Notes under the pieces: generated by a model | Databases searched by the model: none | The model's input: only the letters and a program-made list of their open reading frames with translations | What the model was told of the DNA's origin: nothing | Translations under genes and position numbers: made by a program | Shown here: piece by piece, positions 25,631 to 34,020 of the stretch | Layout of the letters: the number at the start of each line of letters is the position of its first letter | How positions within the stretch are numbered: the first letter of the stretch is position 1 | NCBI RefSeq assembly: GCF_000429525.1 | Contig: NZ_AUCA01000001.1 | Coordinates: forward strand, 124,001 to 188,000 | Reading direction: 5' to 3' | Length of the DNA stretch: 64,000 bases | Origin: Alicyclobacillus contaminans DSM 17975 | GTDB taxonomy: Bacteria; Bacillota; Bacilli; Alicyclobacillales; Alicyclobacillaceae

Positions 25631-26910
25631 TCTTTAATACGTGGACTTACGGGGCGTTTTGCGCGCTGACGTTTCTCGTCTATTGGTTTGTCTCTCCCCC
25701 CCGATGGCGATCCGCGGTTCTTCTGGTGGCCAGCTACGTGTTTTTCACCTATCACTATCCGTGGCATGCGCTGCTGATCTTTGGGATGACGGTGGTGGTG
25801 TACACGCTGTCGCTCGGCATCTTCCGATACCGGGACGCGCTTCGCCGAGGGGATCCACTGCGGTGGTACCAACATCCCAAGCTGTACATGATTGCCATCA
25901 TCGTCTTTTGCGTGGGAACGCTGTCCTATTACAAGTATCTGAAGATGGCCATCGCCAGCCTGAACGGTCTGCTTCACCTTGCCGACATTCACAAAACCTA
26001 CGCCATCCCATCGATGGTGGTCCCGCTCGGCATTTCGTTTTTCGTCTTTGAATTTATTCACTACGCCGTCGACGCGTACCAGGGCAAGGCGCAGCGCGTG
26101 AACTTTTTCCGATTTGCGGTGTTCATCATGTACTTTCCGACGCTGGTCTCGGGTCCCATCAAGAGATACCAAATTTTTGTAAACCAGATGTTTGAAATGA
26201 AGCGGTTCCGAATGGAGTATCTGAACGAGGGGCTGGCGCGAATCCTGATTGGCCTTGGCAAAAAGGTGATCATTGCGGATCAGATGACACCTTATGCCGC
26301 ACCGCTTTTGAACCCGCATGCGGCCACAGCAGGGCAGCTGTGGTTGGCCATGTACGCGTACGCCATGAAAATTTACTTCGATTTCTCCGGGTACTCGGAT
26401 ATCGCGATTGGCAGCGCCCGCCTGTTTGGATACCAGGTGCCGGAGAACTTCAATTTTCCGTATCTGCAGAAGAACATTGCGACGTTTTGGAACAACTGGC
26501 ACATGTCTTTGTCCAGTTGGATCCGGGATTACATCTACATTCCCCTTGGCGGCAATCGCGGCAGTGTGGCGTTTGCCGCGCGCAACAGTCTGATTGCCAT
26601 GGCCATCAGCGGTCTCTGGCACGGCGCGGCCTGGCATTTCGTGCTATGGGGCGTGTACCACGGCCTGGGTCTCGTTTGGATGCGATACTACGGGCACTGG
26701 AAGAAATCAGGCCAAGCCCCGGAATTTCTTGCGAGAGTCACCATTGGGACCGCGGGATTAAAACGGCCTCACATTGCGGGGATTCGCGATGTGCTGTCGA
26801 TTCTCGCGACGTTCCAATTCGTGTGCTTCGGGTGGATTTTGTTTTACTGTCCGAGCGTTCACACGGCGGCGTACGCTGTACTGAAAATGTTCGGTATCGT
26901 GGGAGGGTGA
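25627..26910 (+). CDS. MBOAT O-acyltransferase (DltB/AlgI family)
   Basis: 427 residues with about ten membrane segments. Family signatures are FPTLVSGPIKRY, FDFSGYSDIAIGSARLFG, FWNNWHMSLSSWIRDYIYIPLGG and the catalytic H332 in SGLWHGAAWHF. It moves acyl groups across the membrane from a cytoplasmic donor. It overlaps the SGNH gene by four bases and is followed after five bases by the DltX-like peptide. No DltA (adenylation) or DltC (carrier) gene is in the window, so the donor may be acyl-CoA, as for AlgI-type enzymes. Confidence 0.92.
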   Translation: MIFNTWTYGAFCALTFLVYWFVSPPRWRSAVLLVASYVFFTYHYPWHALLIFGMTVVVYTLSLGIFRYRDALRRGDPLRWYQHPKLYMIAIIVFCVGTLSYYKYLKMAIASLNGLLHLADIHKTYAIPSMVVPLGISFFVFEFIHYAVDAYQGKAQRVNFFRFAVFIMYFPTLVSGPIKRYQIFVNQMFEMKRFRMEYLNEGLARILIGLGKKVIIADQMTPYAAPLLNPHAATAGQLWLAMYAYAMKIYFDFSGYSDIAIGSARLFGYQVPENFNFPYLQKNIATFWNNWHMSLSSWIRDYIYIPLGGNRGSVAFAARNSLIAMAISGLWHGAAWHFVLWGVYHGLGLVWMRYYGHWKKSGQAPEFLARVTIGTAGLKRPHIAGIRDVLSILATFQFVCFGWILFYCPSVHTAAYAVLKMFGIVGG

Positions 26911-26915
26911 CCGGG

Positions 26916-27044
26916 ATGAAATTCTGGCAGTCGGCGAACTTCTGGCACGCGGTCTACAGCTGCGTCTTTTGGATAGTGCTGGTGACGGCCATTGTGCTGT
27001 GCAGTTCCGGTGTGGAGTCGAAGTTCATTTATACCGATTTTTAA
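26916..27044 (+). CDS. DltX-like 42-residue membrane peptide
   Basis: Begins five bases after the MBOAT stop, with GGGAGGGTGA as ribosome site. Residues about 12-32 form one membrane segment (YSCVFWIVLVTAIVLCSS) and the protein ends with KFIYTDF at the stop codon. This fits DltX of Gram-positive dlt operons: a short one-span protein whose extreme C-terminus carries an FIYxxF motif essential for D-alanine transfer. Such a peptide next to a non-dlt MBOAT/SGNH pair is unusual. The identification rests on size, topology, position and the C-terminal motif. Confidence 0.75.
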   Translation: MKFWQSANFWHAVYSCVFWIVLVTAIVLCSSGVESKFIYTDF

Positions 27045-27266
27045 CGCGTCAACCTGCAGGTGAAATCCTGCCACTGCGCGAGGCCCCGCGTGCGCCTGAC
27101 CACCCATCCCTTTTTGGAACATCACCGTGCCGCAGGACCGGAACGCTAGCTCTTCAGCAACTGTTCAGCTTTGCCTCATGTGTACCTCAGCTAGCGGGGG
27201 CAGGATGGGTTCGTACCCTTGAATCCTGAATGGAACGGTCATCGGAACAACGTTTTGCGGAGGTTG

Positions 27267-27695
27267 ATGGGCATGGCAGACGGTGGGAACGAAGAGAGGC
27301 CGAATGGACAAAGAAAACCGATGCGGGGGAAGCGCGCGTTAATTGCCTTTTCGTGGATCACATCACTGGCCACCGTGATTGGGTTTGTCGGCGCCTGGGA
27401 GTGGCTGCAGTCCGCATCAGCTGCAACCGCAAGCGCATCCGGAGGCAACGCTTCGACAGCGACCACGAGCGAATCCCAAGGCACCGCATCGGCGGCTGCA
27501 GGAAGTTCCAACGGGGGCAGCGATGACGTCGGCGGAGGAACGGGGGATGCTTCGGACAGCTGGTCGGGGTGGTCCGGAGGCACCGGGAATCCCGATGGTT
27601 CCTACGGCGGAGACGAAGGATTTCGAGTCCATCGCCACGGCGGGGTTTCTCTGGCATCTGGGGGCAGTCCCGATGTGCAATCGGGGGCGTCATGA
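27267..27695 (+). CDS. small membrane protein with Ser/Gly/Thr-rich tail
   Basis: 142 residues from ATG 27267 (GCGGAGG upstream; a second ATG is at 27273). A basic N-terminus (about 12-24) precedes one hydrophobic segment (about 25-48) and a low-complexity extracytoplasmic tail rich in A, S, G and T (SASGGNASTATTSES and similar). The end has RVHRHGGVS. No family recognised. Its stop overlaps the next start (ATGATGA), so it is coupled to the ferric-reductase-like protein and may be its partner. Confidence 0.65.
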   Translation: MGMADGGNEERPNGQRKPMRGKRALIAFSWITSLATVIGFVGAWEWLQSASAATASASGGNASTATTSESQGTASAAAGSSNGGSDDVGGGTGDASDSWSGWSGGTGNPDGSYGGDEGFRVHRHGGVSLASGGSPDVQSGAS

Positions 27696-28366
27696 TGACG
27701 AAGCGACTGAGTAAGACCATGACGCTGGAACCAGAGCAGCGGGCTCCTCTGTGGTTTGTGGCGGTGTTCGCTGTGGTGGTGGTACTTATCGCGGAAGTGT
27801 TCAGCCGGGGGGTGGCTGTCGGCAGCCGAGTCCAGGTGAACCAAGACTTCTGGCTGCTGGACCGAGCCGCAGGTTTGGTGGCCTATGAGGTGCTCGCATT
27901 GAGCGCCATCCTCGGCGTCTCCATGACGTCCGGTGTCTGGGATAGGATGGGGCTGCGACGTCATGTCCGATTGCTGCACCAACTGGCGACGCTGTTGATC
28001 CTGCCGTTCACAGCGCTGCACCTGTTCGGCCTGTATGAGGACACAGATGTTCCCTTCACGCTGGCGGACCTGTTGATTCCGGGGAAGTCCCGCGTCACGC
28101 CGCTGGCCACCGCATTGGGCGTTTTGAGTTTGTATGCCGTGGTCGTCCTGGTGGTCAGCTCCTACCTGCAGTCGCTGCTCACGGTTCGCGTGTGGCGTAC
28201 GCTGCACCTGCTGGCGTTTCCGATGTTCGTGGCGGTGACGCTCCACGGGCTGCTCGGAGGAACGGATTCTCGCACCGTGATGGGGGCGCTCCTCTACGCC
28301 ATTCCTCTGCTGTTGTTTTTCGGATTCACGCTGGAGCGCTGGACGGCGGCCCGGCGCCGAGGATAA
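27692..28366 (+). CDS. ferric-reductase-like transmembrane protein
   Basis: 224 residues with about six membrane segments. Histidine pairs in LRRHVRLLHQL, FTALHLFG and WRTLHLLAF...TLHGLL are placed to hold heme in the membrane, as in the ferric-reductase-like (MsrQ/YedZ/NOX core) family. It lacks FAD and NAD domains, so another protein must feed electrons. It is coupled by overlap to the preceding Ser/Gly-rich protein. Substrate unknown. Confidence 0.8.
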   Translation: MMTKRLSKTMTLEPEQRAPLWFVAVFAVVVVLIAEVFSRGVAVGSRVQVNQDFWLLDRAAGLVAYEVLALSAILGVSMTSGVWDRMGLRRHVRLLHQLATLLILPFTALHLFGLYEDTDVPFTLADLLIPGKSRVTPLATALGVLSLYAVVVLVVSSYLQSLLTVRVWRTLHLLAFPMFVAVTLHGLLGGTDSRTVMGALLYAIPLLLFFGFTLERWTAARRRG

Positions 28367-28401
28367 ACGAAGGAGGTTGTGTAAAGACCAGCGGCGGCTG
28401 G

Positions 28402-28430
28402 TTGACACGGGCCTCCCTCGGTCGTAAAAT
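28402..28430 (+). promoter_or_regulatory. sigma-A promoter of glpF
   Basis: TTGACA (28402-28407), 17-bp spacer, TAAAAT (28425-28430). Transcription would start near 28437, giving a leader of about 210 bases before the facilitator gene. Confidence 0.85.
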
Positions 28431-28505
28431 AATCTTAATCAGAACTTTGAATGCGCTTTCTATGGCAACAGCAGGGAAAAGTTAAAAGTCCACTGAGACT
28501 CGGAG

Positions 28506-28551
28506 AACCACAAGTTGCTCGGATGCGTGCATCCTGGCCTTGTGGTTTTTA
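28506..28551 (+). terminator. leader terminator (probable antitermination control) before glpF
   Basis: AACCACAAG (28506-28514) pairs with CTTGTGGTT (28539-28547), with an inner stem GGATGC-GT-GCATCC and a following TTTATT. It lies about 70 bases into the transcript and about 100 bases before glpF. In B. subtilis the glpF and glpD leaders carry such terminators, relieved by GlpP with glycerol 3-phosphate; the same logic is inferred here. Confidence 0.75.
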
Positions 28552-28648
28552 TTGTCTTTCGGGAGGTGAAAACGGCATCGACGCGGTTTCCGCAGTGGCA
28601 CCGGCCAATCGGGTAAGCGGATTCAATAGGTGAAATGGGGGGAAGAAC

Positions 28649-29491
28649 ATGAGGCAGTCCATATGGGGTGAATACCTCGCCGAGTTGATTGGTACTGCAT
28701 TTCTGTTGATGGTTGGCGACAGTGTCGCCGCCATGGCGATTCTGTACAACGCGTTCAGCGGAGATTACTGGGGAATCTGTATTCTCTGGGGGCTTGGCGT
28801 CACCATGGCGGTGTATCTGACGGGGGCCATTTCCGGTGCGCACCTGAACCCCGCCGTCACCATCGGGTTTGCCATGTACGGCGGCTTCCCGTGGAAGAAA
28901 GTTCCCGGCTTCATTGTGTCTCAGGTCATAGGCGGTTTTCTCGGTGCGGCGTTGACCTATCAACTCTTCTCGCCCGTGATCAACGCGTTCAACGCGGCGC
29001 ACCACACCACCCGGGCAGCGCTCGGAGGGCTGACCACGTCGGGGATCTTTTTCACACATCCGAATACGGGCATCACCACGGGACACGCACTGGTCGACGA
29101 GATCATTCTGACCGCTGCGCTCGTCATCGGAATTCTCGCCATCAGCGACAATTACAACTCCAATCGCCCCGGCGCGAACACCGCGCCGCTGATGGTTGGT
29201 CTGCTCGTGTCCATGGTCGGCGGTTTTGGCGGCCAGTTGGAGGCGTGGGCGCTCAACCCCGCGCGCGACTTTGGCCCGCGCTTGTTCGGCCTGCTGGCTG
29301 GCTGGGGCAACAACGCGTTTCCGGGTCCGAGCGGATATTGGTGGGTGCCCATTGTCGGCCCCATCGTCGGCGCCGTCATTGCCGGAGCCGTGTACAATTA
29401 TCTGCTGCGTCCATTCATGCCGGAAAACCCGCGGCGCCTCGCGAAAGCCGCCGGTGTGATGAAAAAGACCAGCGGCGCATCCGCGTCCTGA
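28649..29491 (+). CDS. glpF: glycerol facilitator / aquaglyceroporin (MIP family)
   Basis: 280 residues, six membrane helices and two half-helices with the NPA boxes: SGAHLNPAVT and ALNPARDFGPRL. The aspartate after the second NPAR is the mark of glycerol-conducting members, as opposed to water-only channels. GGGGGGAAG precedes the ATG. No glpK follows. The leader terminator upstream fits glycerol-regulated expression. Confidence 0.92.
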   Translation: MRQSIWGEYLAELIGTAFLLMVGDSVAAMAILYNAFSGDYWGICILWGLGVTMAVYLTGAISGAHLNPAVTIGFAMYGGFPWKKVPGFIVSQVIGGFLGAALTYQLFSPVINAFNAAHHTTRAALGGLTTSGIFFTHPNTGITTGHALVDEIILTAALVIGILAISDNYNSNRPGANTAPLMVGLLVSMVGGFGGQLEAWALNPARDFGPRLFGLLAGWGNNAFPGPSGYWWVPIVGPIVGAVIAGAVYNYLLRPFMPENPRRLAKAAGVMKKTSGASAS

Positions 29492-29524
29492 GCCGCGCGT
29501 CTTCGATTTCAAGAAGCATCCTAC

Positions 29525-29557
29525 CGAGCCGTCCGCCGTGCGGGCGGCTCGCGTTTT
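29525..29557 (+). terminator. Rho-independent terminator of glpF
   Basis: CGAGCCGTCCGC (29525-29536) pairs with GCGGGCGGCTCG (29540-29551) including one wobble pair, followed by CGTTTTAT. Confidence 0.85.
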
Positions 29558-29732
29558 ATCCTCCCCTCGGACTTCGGCTTTCCGGGGCCACGGGTGGCTC
29601 ACACTCGCGCATGGAGATGCCCGCCCTGTTGCCTGTTTGATTTTTTCAGGGAACGTTCAGCTACGACTTATACCCGCTTCAGTTTCTTCGGAGAGGATGG
29701 GAGGGAAAAGAGAGGACTGGGGAGGACATCTC

Positions 29733-31886
29733 GTGAAACGGAAACGTTGGCAATGGAATCATACCGTACTGGCCATCATTCTGGCGGTCAGCGCTTTTCT
29801 GAACTTGTACGCGCTGCAGAAAGAAGGATACGGCAACGCGTATTACGCAGCCGCCATCAAGAGCATGTTGATGAGCTGGCACAACTTTTTCTACAACTCG
29901 TTCGATCCGAACGGTTTTATTACCATTGACAAACCTCCGGTCGACTTCTGGATCCAGGCGCTCTTTGCGTGGGTGTTTGGATATCACGGCTGGGCCCTGC
30001 TGCTGCCGCAGGCGTTGGCCGGCGTGGGTAGTGTGGCGGTGCTCTACGTCCTCGTCCGGCGGGTGTTCGGTGTGTCAGCCGGCCTCATCGCCGCTGCCGT
30101 CCTCGCGCTGACGCCGATTGCCGTGGCGGTGCAGCGGACCAACGAAGTCGACGGGCTGCTGGTGTTGGTCATGCTGTTGACCACCTGGTGTTTCTGGCGC
30201 GCCTTGGAGACGCGCCGACTGCGGTGGTTGATCTATGCTGCCGTGTTGGAAGGCGTCGGATTCAACGTCAAGATGATGGAGGCGTATCTCATTCTGCCCG
30301 CCCTGTACCTCGTGTACTGGTTCGCCACCCACGGTGGCTGGCGGCGCAAGCTGGTTCATCTGGGCGTATTCACGGTGGTGCTGGCCGCTGTGTCGTTTTC
30401 GTGGCCGATGGCGGTGGACATGACGCCGGCCGCCGACCGACCGTATGTGGGCAGCAGTCAGACAAACAGTGAAATGGAATTGATCTTCGGGTACAACGGA
30501 TTGTCTCGACTCACGGGCAACATGGGCATGGGGGGTGGCACGCATCGTTTCGGCACAGGGACGGTGGCCAACGGTGCGAATGAGATCCCTGGGTACGGAT
30601 GGCCGGGGGGCCGGGGCTTCGCGGAAGGATGGTCGAATGGGGACCGTTTGGGCGCGGCGAGCGGCAACAATTCGTCCGGGAATTCCGACAGCGGCAACAG
30701 CGCGATGTCCCCGGGGGACGGCCCGTGGCGTGGCGATGGACGCGGGATGATGGATAACGGGTATCGCTTTACCGGCGGCCCGAATGGTCGTGCCCCGCAG
30801 GGCATGCGCGGCGGTGGCATGTTCAACACGGGTCAACCCGGTGTGCTGCGGCTGTTCCAGAGTTCGTTGCGAGACCAAATCAGCTGGCTGCTGCCCATGG
30901 CCTTGCTCTCCTTGGCACCGTTGCTTCGGCGCGTACGCTGGCGGCGGAAACTGACGCGCAAAGAGACCGGCGCGCTGTACTGGGGGCTGTGGTTGTTGCC
31001 CATGGCCGCGTTCTACAGCATCGCTGGCTTCTTCCACCAGTACTACCTCATCACCATGGCGCCTGGGATTGCAGCATTGACCGGCGCCGGGCTGGTGCGG
31101 ATGTGGAAGGACCTGCGGGTGAAACGCCGGTGGCGCTGGTACTTGCTCGTCGTATTCTTGCTGAATATCGCGTTTGAACTGCTGATTGTGCAGGCGTATC
31201 CGTCGGTTCGCGCCCCGTTGCTCGTGGGCACCGCTGTGGCGGCTGCGCTCGGAATCCTGTTCCTGGTGTCGTGGTGGCGCAGCGGTATCGGCAGCCAGAC
31301 CGGGATTGCGCTGAGCCTGGCGGCGCTGTTGGTGGGGCCAGGCTTCTGGTCGCTGACGCCGATTCTCTACGGCGTGAACACCTCGATGCCCGCTGCGGGC
31401 CCCACCGCCAGTCAAGGGTTCGGCGGTCGCGCGATGTCCTTCGGAAACAACGGCATGGACGGTGGCGTGGATAGCGCGCTCATTCAGTACCTGGAAAAGC
31501 ATTATCAGGCGAGCCCGGGCAGTTATCTCGTGGCCACCGAGAACGCCAACACGGCAGCGCCCATCATCATTGAAACCGGTCTGCCGGTGATGGCGATGGG
31601 AGGATTCAGCGGGTCCGATCCAGCCCTGACCGTGAGTGAGTTGGAGGCCCTGACCAAGGCCGGGAAGCTGAAGTACTTCCTGGTTGAGGGAATGCGGATG
31701 CCGGGAAGAACGGGCCAATCCGCCGTCATGCAATGGATTCAGCAGCATTGCAAACAGGTTCCGGAAAGCGAGTGGAACCCTGCCGCCGCCGCATCGAACG
31801 GATCGACAAGCGATGATTCCACAGGCATGTCCGGTTTCGGACGGGGCTTTGGAGGTGCAACCCTGTATGAATACACCGGTGATTGA
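29733..31886 (+). CDS. GT39/ArnT-like membrane glycosyltransferase (YkcB type)
   Basis: 717 residues with ten or more membrane segments. The first extracytoplasmic loop has the GT-C motif around SFDPNGFITIDKPPVDFW. Between about residues 262 and 370 there is a large Gly/Asn/Arg-rich insert (MGMGGGTHRF... GMRGGGMF). The enzyme would take a sugar from undecaprenyl phosphate outside the cell and pass it to a surface acceptor. The next two genes supply the matching GT2 and GtrA proteins, completing a three-component system like YkcB/YkcC/YngA of B. subtilis. Start GTG at 29733 follows GGGGAGGA; an ATG at 29697 is possible. Confidence 0.87.
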   Translation: MKRKRWQWNHTVLAIILAVSAFLNLYALQKEGYGNAYYAAAIKSMLMSWHNFFYNSFDPNGFITIDKPPVDFWIQALFAWVFGYHGWALLLPQALAGVGSVAVLYVLVRRVFGVSAGLIAAAVLALTPIAVAVQRTNEVDGLLVLVMLLTTWCFWRALETRRLRWLIYAAVLEGVGFNVKMMEAYLILPALYLVYWFATHGGWRRKLVHLGVFTVVLAAVSFSWPMAVDMTPAADRPYVGSSQTNSEMELIFGYNGLSRLTGNMGMGGGTHRFGTGTVANGANEIPGYGWPGGRGFAEGWSNGDRLGAASGNNSSGNSDSGNSAMSPGDGPWRGDGRGMMDNGYRFTGGPNGRAPQGMRGGGMFNTGQPGVLRLFQSSLRDQISWLLPMALLSLAPLLRRVRWRRKLTRKETGALYWGLWLLPMAAFYSIAGFFHQYYLITMAPGIAALTGAGLVRMWKDLRVKRRWRWYLLVVFLLNIAFELLIVQAYPSVRAPLLVGTAVAAALGILFLVSWWRSGIGSQTGIALSLAALLVGPGFWSLTPILYGVNTSMPAAGPTASQGFGGRAMSFGNNGMDGGVDSALIQYLEKHYQASPGSYLVATENANTAAPIIIETGLPVMAMGGFSGSDPALTVSELEALTKAGKLKYFLVEGMRMPGRTGQSAVMQWIQQHCKQVPESEWNPAAAASNGSTSDDSTGMSGFGRGFGGATLYEYTGD

Positions 31887-32862
31887 GGATGATTTCGCAT
31901 CGTCGAACATGTCTGCACGGGATGTGACCTACAGCGTGGTGATCCCCGTGTTCAACGAGCAAGAGGTGCTCCCGTTGACGTACGTTCGCGTCAAAGCGGT
32001 GTTGGACACACTGGGGGAGCCGTATGAACTGGTGTTTGTGAACGACGGAAGCCGCGACGCGAGCGGTGAGCAACTCGACGCGTTGGCCGCTCGCGACGAC
32101 GCGGTGAGGGTGATCCACTTCTCCCGCAACTTTGGCCATCAGGTGGCCATCAGCGCGGGGATGGCGTACGCTTCAGGAAAAGCCGTGATTGTGATGGATG
32201 CAGATCTGCAGGATCCTCCGGAGGTGATTCCTGACCTGGTCAGGCAGTGGCAAGCGGGCTACGCGGTCGTCTATGCGCGGCGCATTCAGCGCGAAGGCGA
32301 GACCTGGTTCAAGCGGTGGACAGCGGCTGCGTTTTATCGAATTCTGCACCGAATGGCCAACGTGGAGATCCCCCTCGATGCGGGGGATTTCCGCCTGCTG
32401 GATCAGTCCGTTTGCCGCGTGTTGACGAGTTTGCCTGAAAAGCATCGATTCGTCCGAGGGCTGGTGGCCTGGACCGGATTCAAGCAGACCGCTGTCGAGT
32501 ATGTGCGGGCGCCGCGGGAAGCGGGAGAGACCAAGTATCCACTGCGCCGGATGATCCGCCTGGCCACCGACGCCATCACGTCCTTTTCCGACAAACCACT
32601 GCGGTGGGCGCTGACCGTCGGCCTTCTGCTTCTGCTGCTGTGCGGGGGCGGATGGGTGTACGCGCTGTTGGCCGCCGTGGCCTGGCACGGTGCGAGCGGA
32701 CGGCTGTTGTGGGGCCTCGCCAACCTCACCGGCGACGCGTTGATCCTGACCGCCATTGGCTGTATCGGGCTGTACGTGGGGAGACTTTACGAGCAAGCGC
32801 TGCAGCGGCCGTTGTACATTGTGGAACGCACCCGCGGTTTTCACAGGGGATCTAACTCATGA
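31867..32862 (+). CDS. GT2 polyprenyl-phosphate glycosyltransferase (YkcC/DPM1-like)
   Basis: 331 residues. The catalytic domain starts YSVVIPVFNEQEVLP and has the DxD-like VMDADLQDPPEVIP motif and AGDFRLLDQSV; two membrane segments follow near the C-terminus (about 240-305). It makes undecaprenyl-phosphate sugar on the cytoplasmic face. ATG at 31867 lies inside the end of the GT39 gene with TTTGGAGGTGC upstream; a later ATG at 31909 is possible. It overlaps GtrA by ATGA. Confidence 0.92.
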   Translation: MNTPVIEDDFASSNMSARDVTYSVVIPVFNEQEVLPLTYVRVKAVLDTLGEPYELVFVNDGSRDASGEQLDALAARDDAVRVIHFSRNFGHQVAISAGMAYASGKAVIVMDADLQDPPEVIPDLVRQWQAGYAVVYARRIQREGETWFKRWTAAAFYRILHRMANVEIPLDAGDFRLLDQSVCRVLTSLPEKHRFVRGLVAWTGFKQTAVEYVRAPREAGETKYPLRRMIRLATDAITSFSDKPLRWALTVGLLLLLLCGGGWVYALLAAVAWHGASGRLLWGLANLTGDALILTAIGCIGLYVGRLYEQALQRPLYIVERTRGFHRGSNS

Positions 32863-33380
32863 AGGCGCCGCTGATGATGGGGAGAAAGCGGCGTCCAGCG
32901 CCCGTTCTGCCACACCCGTCCCATCGTCAGTTCGTGCGCTTCTGCGCGGTTGGGCTGCTCAACACCGGCGTGGACTGGGGATTGTTCGTGCTGCTGCTCT
33001 GGCTCATGCACTGGGGCGTGCTGGAGGCTCAGACCATCGCGTATGTCTGCGGGGTGGCGAACAGCTTCCTTTGGAATCGGCGCGTGACGTTTGGAGAAGG
33101 GGCTCGTTTTCGAACTCGCCACCTGGTACGATTTGTGTGGGTCAACCTTGCGTCGTACGCAGTTTCCGCGGCGGTGCTGTACGGATTGAGTCACACCGCG
33201 TCGCCGCTGTGGTTGGATAAGGCCGGAGTCAACCTGTTGACACTGGTCCTGAACTTTTCGGGAAACAAATGGTGGGTGTTTCGTTCGGACGGAGCGCCTC
33301 CCTCTGCGGAGGCTGCAGCGTCTGAAGGAGGTACGGACGATGTACAGACCGGAGGACATCAAGATCTTGCTGGTGGATGA
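32859..33380 (+). CDS. GtrA-family lipid-linked sugar flippase
   Basis: 173 residues with four membrane segments and the family pattern QFVRFCAVGLLNTGVDWGLF, then NSFLWNRRVTF and FSGNKWWVF. GtrA proteins are thought to flip undecaprenyl-phosphate sugar across the membrane. It starts in the stop of the GT2 gene (ATGA) and overlaps the response-regulator gene by 41 bases, so enzyme and regulator genes form one transcription unit. Confidence 0.92.
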   Translation: MKAPLMMGRKRRPAPVLPHPSHRQFVRFCAVGLLNTGVDWGLFVLLLWLMHWGVLEAQTIAYVCGVANSFLWNRRVTFGEGARFRTRHLVRFVWVNLASYAVSAAVLYGLSHTASPLWLDKAGVNLLTLVLNFSGNKWWVFRSDGAPPSAEAAASEGGTDDVQTGGHQDLAGG

Positions 33381-34020
33381 CGAGGAGAGTATCCTTCAGT
33401 TTTTGGAACTCGGACTGGTGGGCGAGGGATACCAGGTACGCACGGCTCAGGACGGCATTCAGGCCGTCAACGTGGCGCGTGACTTTCAGCCGCACGTGGC
33501 GGTGCTCGACGTCATGATGCCGGGCATGGACGGGTTTGAAGTGTGTCGTTTGTTGAAGAAGCAGGGGCCGTTGGCGGTGATTATGCTGACGGCGAAGGAT
33601 GAGGTGGATGACCGCGTCAAAGGTCTGATGACGGGGGCCGATGACTACATGGTGAAGCCGTTCAGTTTTCAGGAACTGCTCGCGCGCATCCATGCCCGGC
33701 TGCGCAACCAGTTTCCGCACCTGTTGGACGAAGTGGTGGTGGGACCTTTTCGCATTGATGACGCCCGCAAGGAGATTCGTTATCACGGCGAACTGCTGTC
33801 CCTGTCTTCGAAAGAGTACGATCTTCTGCGCTATCTGGTCTTGAACCACGGCATCGTCCTCAGCAAAGCCAAGATCCTCGATGAACTGTGGGGCTACGAC
33901 TTTGGCGGCCAGGACAACATCGTCGAGGTCTACATTCGCGCACTGCGCGAAAAACTCCGCGACACCAACCGCCAGGTCATCTGCACGGTCCGGGGTCTCG
34001 GATATCGGGTGGACTTATGA
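33340..34020 (+). CDS. OmpR/PhoB-family response regulator
   Basis: 226 residues. The receiver has D57 in VAVLDVMMPG as phospho-acceptor and K in MVKPFS; the winged helix contains SKEYDLLRYLVLN and VRGLGYRVDL. ATG at 33340 follows GAAGGAGGT. It overlaps GtrA upstream and the kinase downstream. It probably regulates envelope genes, perhaps its own operon. Confidence 0.95.
   Translation: MYRPEDIKILLVDDEESILQFLELGLVGEGYQVRTAQDGIQAVNVARDFQPHVAVLDVMMPGMDGFEVCRLLKKQGPLAVIMLTAKDEVDDRVKGLMTGADDYMVKPFSFQELLARIHARLRNQFPHLLDEVVVGPFRIDDARKEIRYHGELLSLSSKEYDLLRYLVLNHGIVLSKAKILDELWGYDFGGQDNIVEVYIRALREKLRDTNRQVICTVRGLGYRVDL

Noticed and set aside
27145-27197. CGCTAGC ... GCTAGCG inverted repeat, considered as a terminator after the acylation cassette
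   Set aside because: The loop is about 40 bases and there is no U-run, so it does not qualify as a terminator.
30075-31910. Long minus-strand open frame across the GT39 gene
   Set aside because: Shadow frame: high GC suppresses stop codons. The plus-strand product has clear membrane and catalytic motifs; the minus-strand product is Arg/His/Gln-rich low-complexity sequence.
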